Source: Roseibium sp.
Lineage (GTDB): Bacteria; Pseudomonadota; Alphaproteobacteria; Rhizobiales; Stappiaceae
Assembly: GCA_017643215.1 (NCBI GenBank)
Contig: JAEPNV010000019.1
Location: forward strand, 1-64,000
Direction: 5' to 3'
Length of the DNA: 64,000 nt
Each line of letters begins with the position of its first letter. Position 1 is the stretch's first letter. The notes under the pieces are model-generated. The model made no database searches. It had not been told where the DNA came from and was given only the letters and a program-made list of their open reading frames with translations. A program made the translations under genes and the position numbers. Shown here one piece after another: positions 62,595 to 64,000 of this stretch.

Positions 62595-63881
62595 TCACTC
62601 CGCCACGAAGCCGCGATTGAGAGGCCGCCAAGACAACAGGGCAACGATGCCGATGCCGAGAGCCGCAACCAGGAAAGGCGAAAGGAGTGCCGTATTGCGA
62701 TCTGTGATGTTTTCCATCCCGCGAACGACAAGCCCGGAGGCGATCAGACCCATGGGCATCATGCCCCAAGCAAAGAGCCGGTAAACGCTGTTGACCCGTC
62801 CCCGCAACCTGTCCGGCACGACCCGCTGCCGGTAGGAGATCGACAACGTATTCCAGATCACCCCGCTGAGATAAAAGAAGAACATGGCCGCTCCCACCGT
62901 CAATGGCCCGGGAGCGGCGGCCACCGCGACAAAGAGCGGGGCCGCTGCGACGTTCATACAGTTGGCGAGGCGCCCGCGCGGCACGCGTTTCAAAAGTGGG
63001 ACGACGATTGCACCGCCAATGACACCGCCAACAGCACCGCCAGCGAGGATCAGACCGTAGGTCGTCGCCCCCGCGCCCAGGTTTTCCTGAATATGCAAGA
63101 CCAATCCAATGAGCGCCATCTCGGCAAAGAAATTCCAGAAGCCGGTGATCAAGACCATCGTCCGCAACATCGGTTGACCCAGCACATGTCGAAAGCCGTC
63201 GCGGAGTTCCTGTCGCCAAGGGCGGGTCGCTCGCCCTTCGGCCTGGAAACGGCCCGCCAGGGTGCAGATCGCGAGCGCCGCCGACAGGAATGCCAGGGCA
63301 ACCACAAAAAACGGCAAAGGCAGGAAAAAGGCGATCAGGAACGATCCCATGGCCGGGCCAATCATGCTGTTGCCGATGATCTCGATGCCGTGAAGCCGGC
63401 CATTCGCCTGCTCCAGGCGGCCCGGCGGGATGATCGATGGAAGCAGCGTTTGCGCCGCATTGTCCCGCGCGACTTCCGCCGAACCGATCACGAAGCCCAG
63501 CCCGAGCAGAACAACATAAACACCGGAATTGCTGACGCCTGTCCGCGCCGGATCTGCGAGCGGGAGACCGGACAGGATCGCTGCTCCTGCCAACGTGTAG
63601 GCACCGGCCCGGACAAGGTCGCAGGTCACAATCAACCGCCGCCGGTCGGCCCGGTCCGCCAGGATGCCGGACGGCAGCGCGAAGACCACCCATGGGACAC
63701 GCAAAGCAGCTGGCAGCAAGGCGATCAGCAGCGGATCGCGCGTCAGCAGCGTCGCGGTCCAGGCCCAGACAACAATCGCGATGCCGTCAGCCGTGTTCGC
63801 CAATCCCACAGCACCGGCAAATCGCAAAAAGCCCCCCGGACGGCTTTCGCGCATACCGGCATTCGTGACCATGTCGTTCAT
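62595..63881 (-). CDS. MFS exporter (MFS_3/EntS-like)
   Basis: This 428-residue transporter has twelve hydrophobic segments; the first loop motif is LPSGILADRADRRRL (the A-motif of the major facilitator superfamily). The EVARDNAAQTLLPSIIPPGRLEQANGRLHG stretch is characteristic of MFS_3 drug/siderophore exporters. ATG 63881 follows AGGGG; the extra nine residues of the longer frame are not used. A MerR-type palindromic promoter lies about 40 bases upstream. The exported compound is unknown. Confidence 0.9.
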   Translation of the reverse strand: MNDMVTNAGMRESRPGGFLRFAGAVGLANTADGIAIVVWAWTATLLTRDPLLIALLPAALRVPWVVFALPSGILADRADRRRLIVTCDLVRAGAYTLAGAAILSGLPLADPARTGVSNSGVYVVLLGLGFVIGSAEVARDNAAQTLLPSIIPPGRLEQANGRLHGIEIIGNSMIGPAMGSFLIAFFLPLPFFVVALAFLSAALAICTLAGRFQAEGRATRPWRQELRDGFRHVLGQPMLRTMVLITGFWNFFAEMALIGLVLHIQENLGAGATTYGLILAGGAVGGVIGGAIVVPLLKRVPRGRLANCMNVAAAPLFVAVAAAPGPLTVGAAMFFFYLSGVIWNTLSISYRQRVVPDRLRGRVNSVYRLFAWGMMPMGLIASGLVVRGMENITDRNTALLSPFLVAALGIGIVALLSWRPLNRGFVAE

Positions 63882-63914
63882 GCGCAATGCCCCTGTCGAT
63901 CCTGGCAAAGGCCC

Positions 63915-63945
63915 GGTCTACGCCCTCAACTTAAGTTGAGGTCAA
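63915..63945 (-). promoter_or_regulatory. MerR/SoxR-type promoter with 19-bp spacer and perfect palindrome
   Basis: On the minus strand TTGACC (63945-63940) and TAGACC (63920-63915) are 19 bases apart. The spacer contains the perfect 18-base palindrome CCTCAACTTAAGTTGAGG (63924-63941). MerR-family activators use exactly such overlong spacers with a central palindrome, and the sequence is close to the SoxR site. It should drive the MFS gene. The regulator gene is not in the window and may lie just beyond the edge. Confidence 0.7.
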
Positions 63946-64000
63946 GCGGCAAAGACCCGGGCTTTGCGCGTGAAAGAACCGAGGACAGGGAGATAACCAG

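Noticed and set aside
61678..63693. Single 671-codon minus frame apparently fusing DUF1028 to an upstream region
   Set aside because: The upstream part overlaps the MFS gene out of frame. The DUF1028 start has its own ribosome site at 62442.
1..64000. CRISPR arrays, rRNA operons and insertion-sequence ends
   Set aside because: I looked for regularly spaced repeats, rRNA-like sequence and transposase frames with terminal repeats and saw none.

Overview
The window is GC-rich and gene-dense, and looks like a chromosomal segment of an alphaproteobacterium. Several families point that way: the F1-ATPase zeta inhibitor, Usg, DUF2007 beside a tRNA1(Val)-type methyltransferase and a long-chain polyprenyl synthase, the split PurS/PurQ/PurL enzyme, and BolA next to a CGFS glutaredoxin. 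Hyphomicrobiales or a relative is plausible, but I cannot fix the order from the sequence alone.

Layout. 0-4.4 kb: a leftward LacI-regulated operon for uptake and isomerisation of a cyclitol, probably myo-inositol. Its last gene, the ABC ATPase, loses homology straight after Walker A near the window edge. 4.8-11.4 kb: an unusual leftward operon encoding a 91-residue protein with Glu at every fourth position, a CapK-like adenylate-forming enzyme, a TruD-family pseudouridine synthase, a SAM methyltransferase, a divergent class II ribonucleotide reductase homologue and a HAD phosphatase. I read it as a candidate C-nucleoside (pseudouridine-derived) biosynthesis cluster. It lies on the 3' side of a tRNA-Leu(UAA) gene. 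12.4-26.6 kb: mostly housekeeping (map, radC, meaB, ppdK, a TPR protein, ispE, ispB, a tRNA methyltransferase, usg, a cytochrome c, a MoxR/CoxE-type pair, an L,D-transpeptidase). 26.7-42.1 kb: metabolism and transport (amino-acid-type binding protein, flavin reductase, P1 peptidase, indolepyruvate oxidoreductase with a divergent Lrp regulator, a D-amino-acid-dehydrogenase-like enzyme with an AEC carrier, a BASS-type carrier, rpe, purB, an aldolase).

42.2-53.2 kb: the ATPase zeta inhibitor and the purine block purC-purS-(small membrane protein)-purQ ... purL-bolA-grxD. About 5.4 kb of other genes separates purQ from purL: a DUF2164 protein, an AraC regulator, a peroxiredoxin-like protein, and an uncharacterised trio (helical protein, cupin-like protein, nucleotidyltransferase). 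53.2-56.8 kb: an intergenic stretch with two similar hairpins, a small exported protein, a DUF427-cyclase fusion and ttcA. 56.4-61.06 kb: a small accessory island of four uncharacterised or regulatory genes. It lies between the complete ttcA and a second, truncated 5' copy of ttcA, which suggests insertion at ttcA. 61.5-64 kb: a DUF1028 protein and an MFS exporter whose upstream region carries a MerR/SoxR-type palindromic promoter with a 19-bp spacer.

The strongest candidate for an undescribed system is the 4.8-11.4 kb operon. A catalytic-looking TruD enzyme is translationally coupled to an adenylating enzyme on one side, and followed by a methyltransferase, a radical nucleotide-reductase-like enzyme and a phosphatase on the other. 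The functional reading is inference; the gene order, overlaps and motifs are visible directly.
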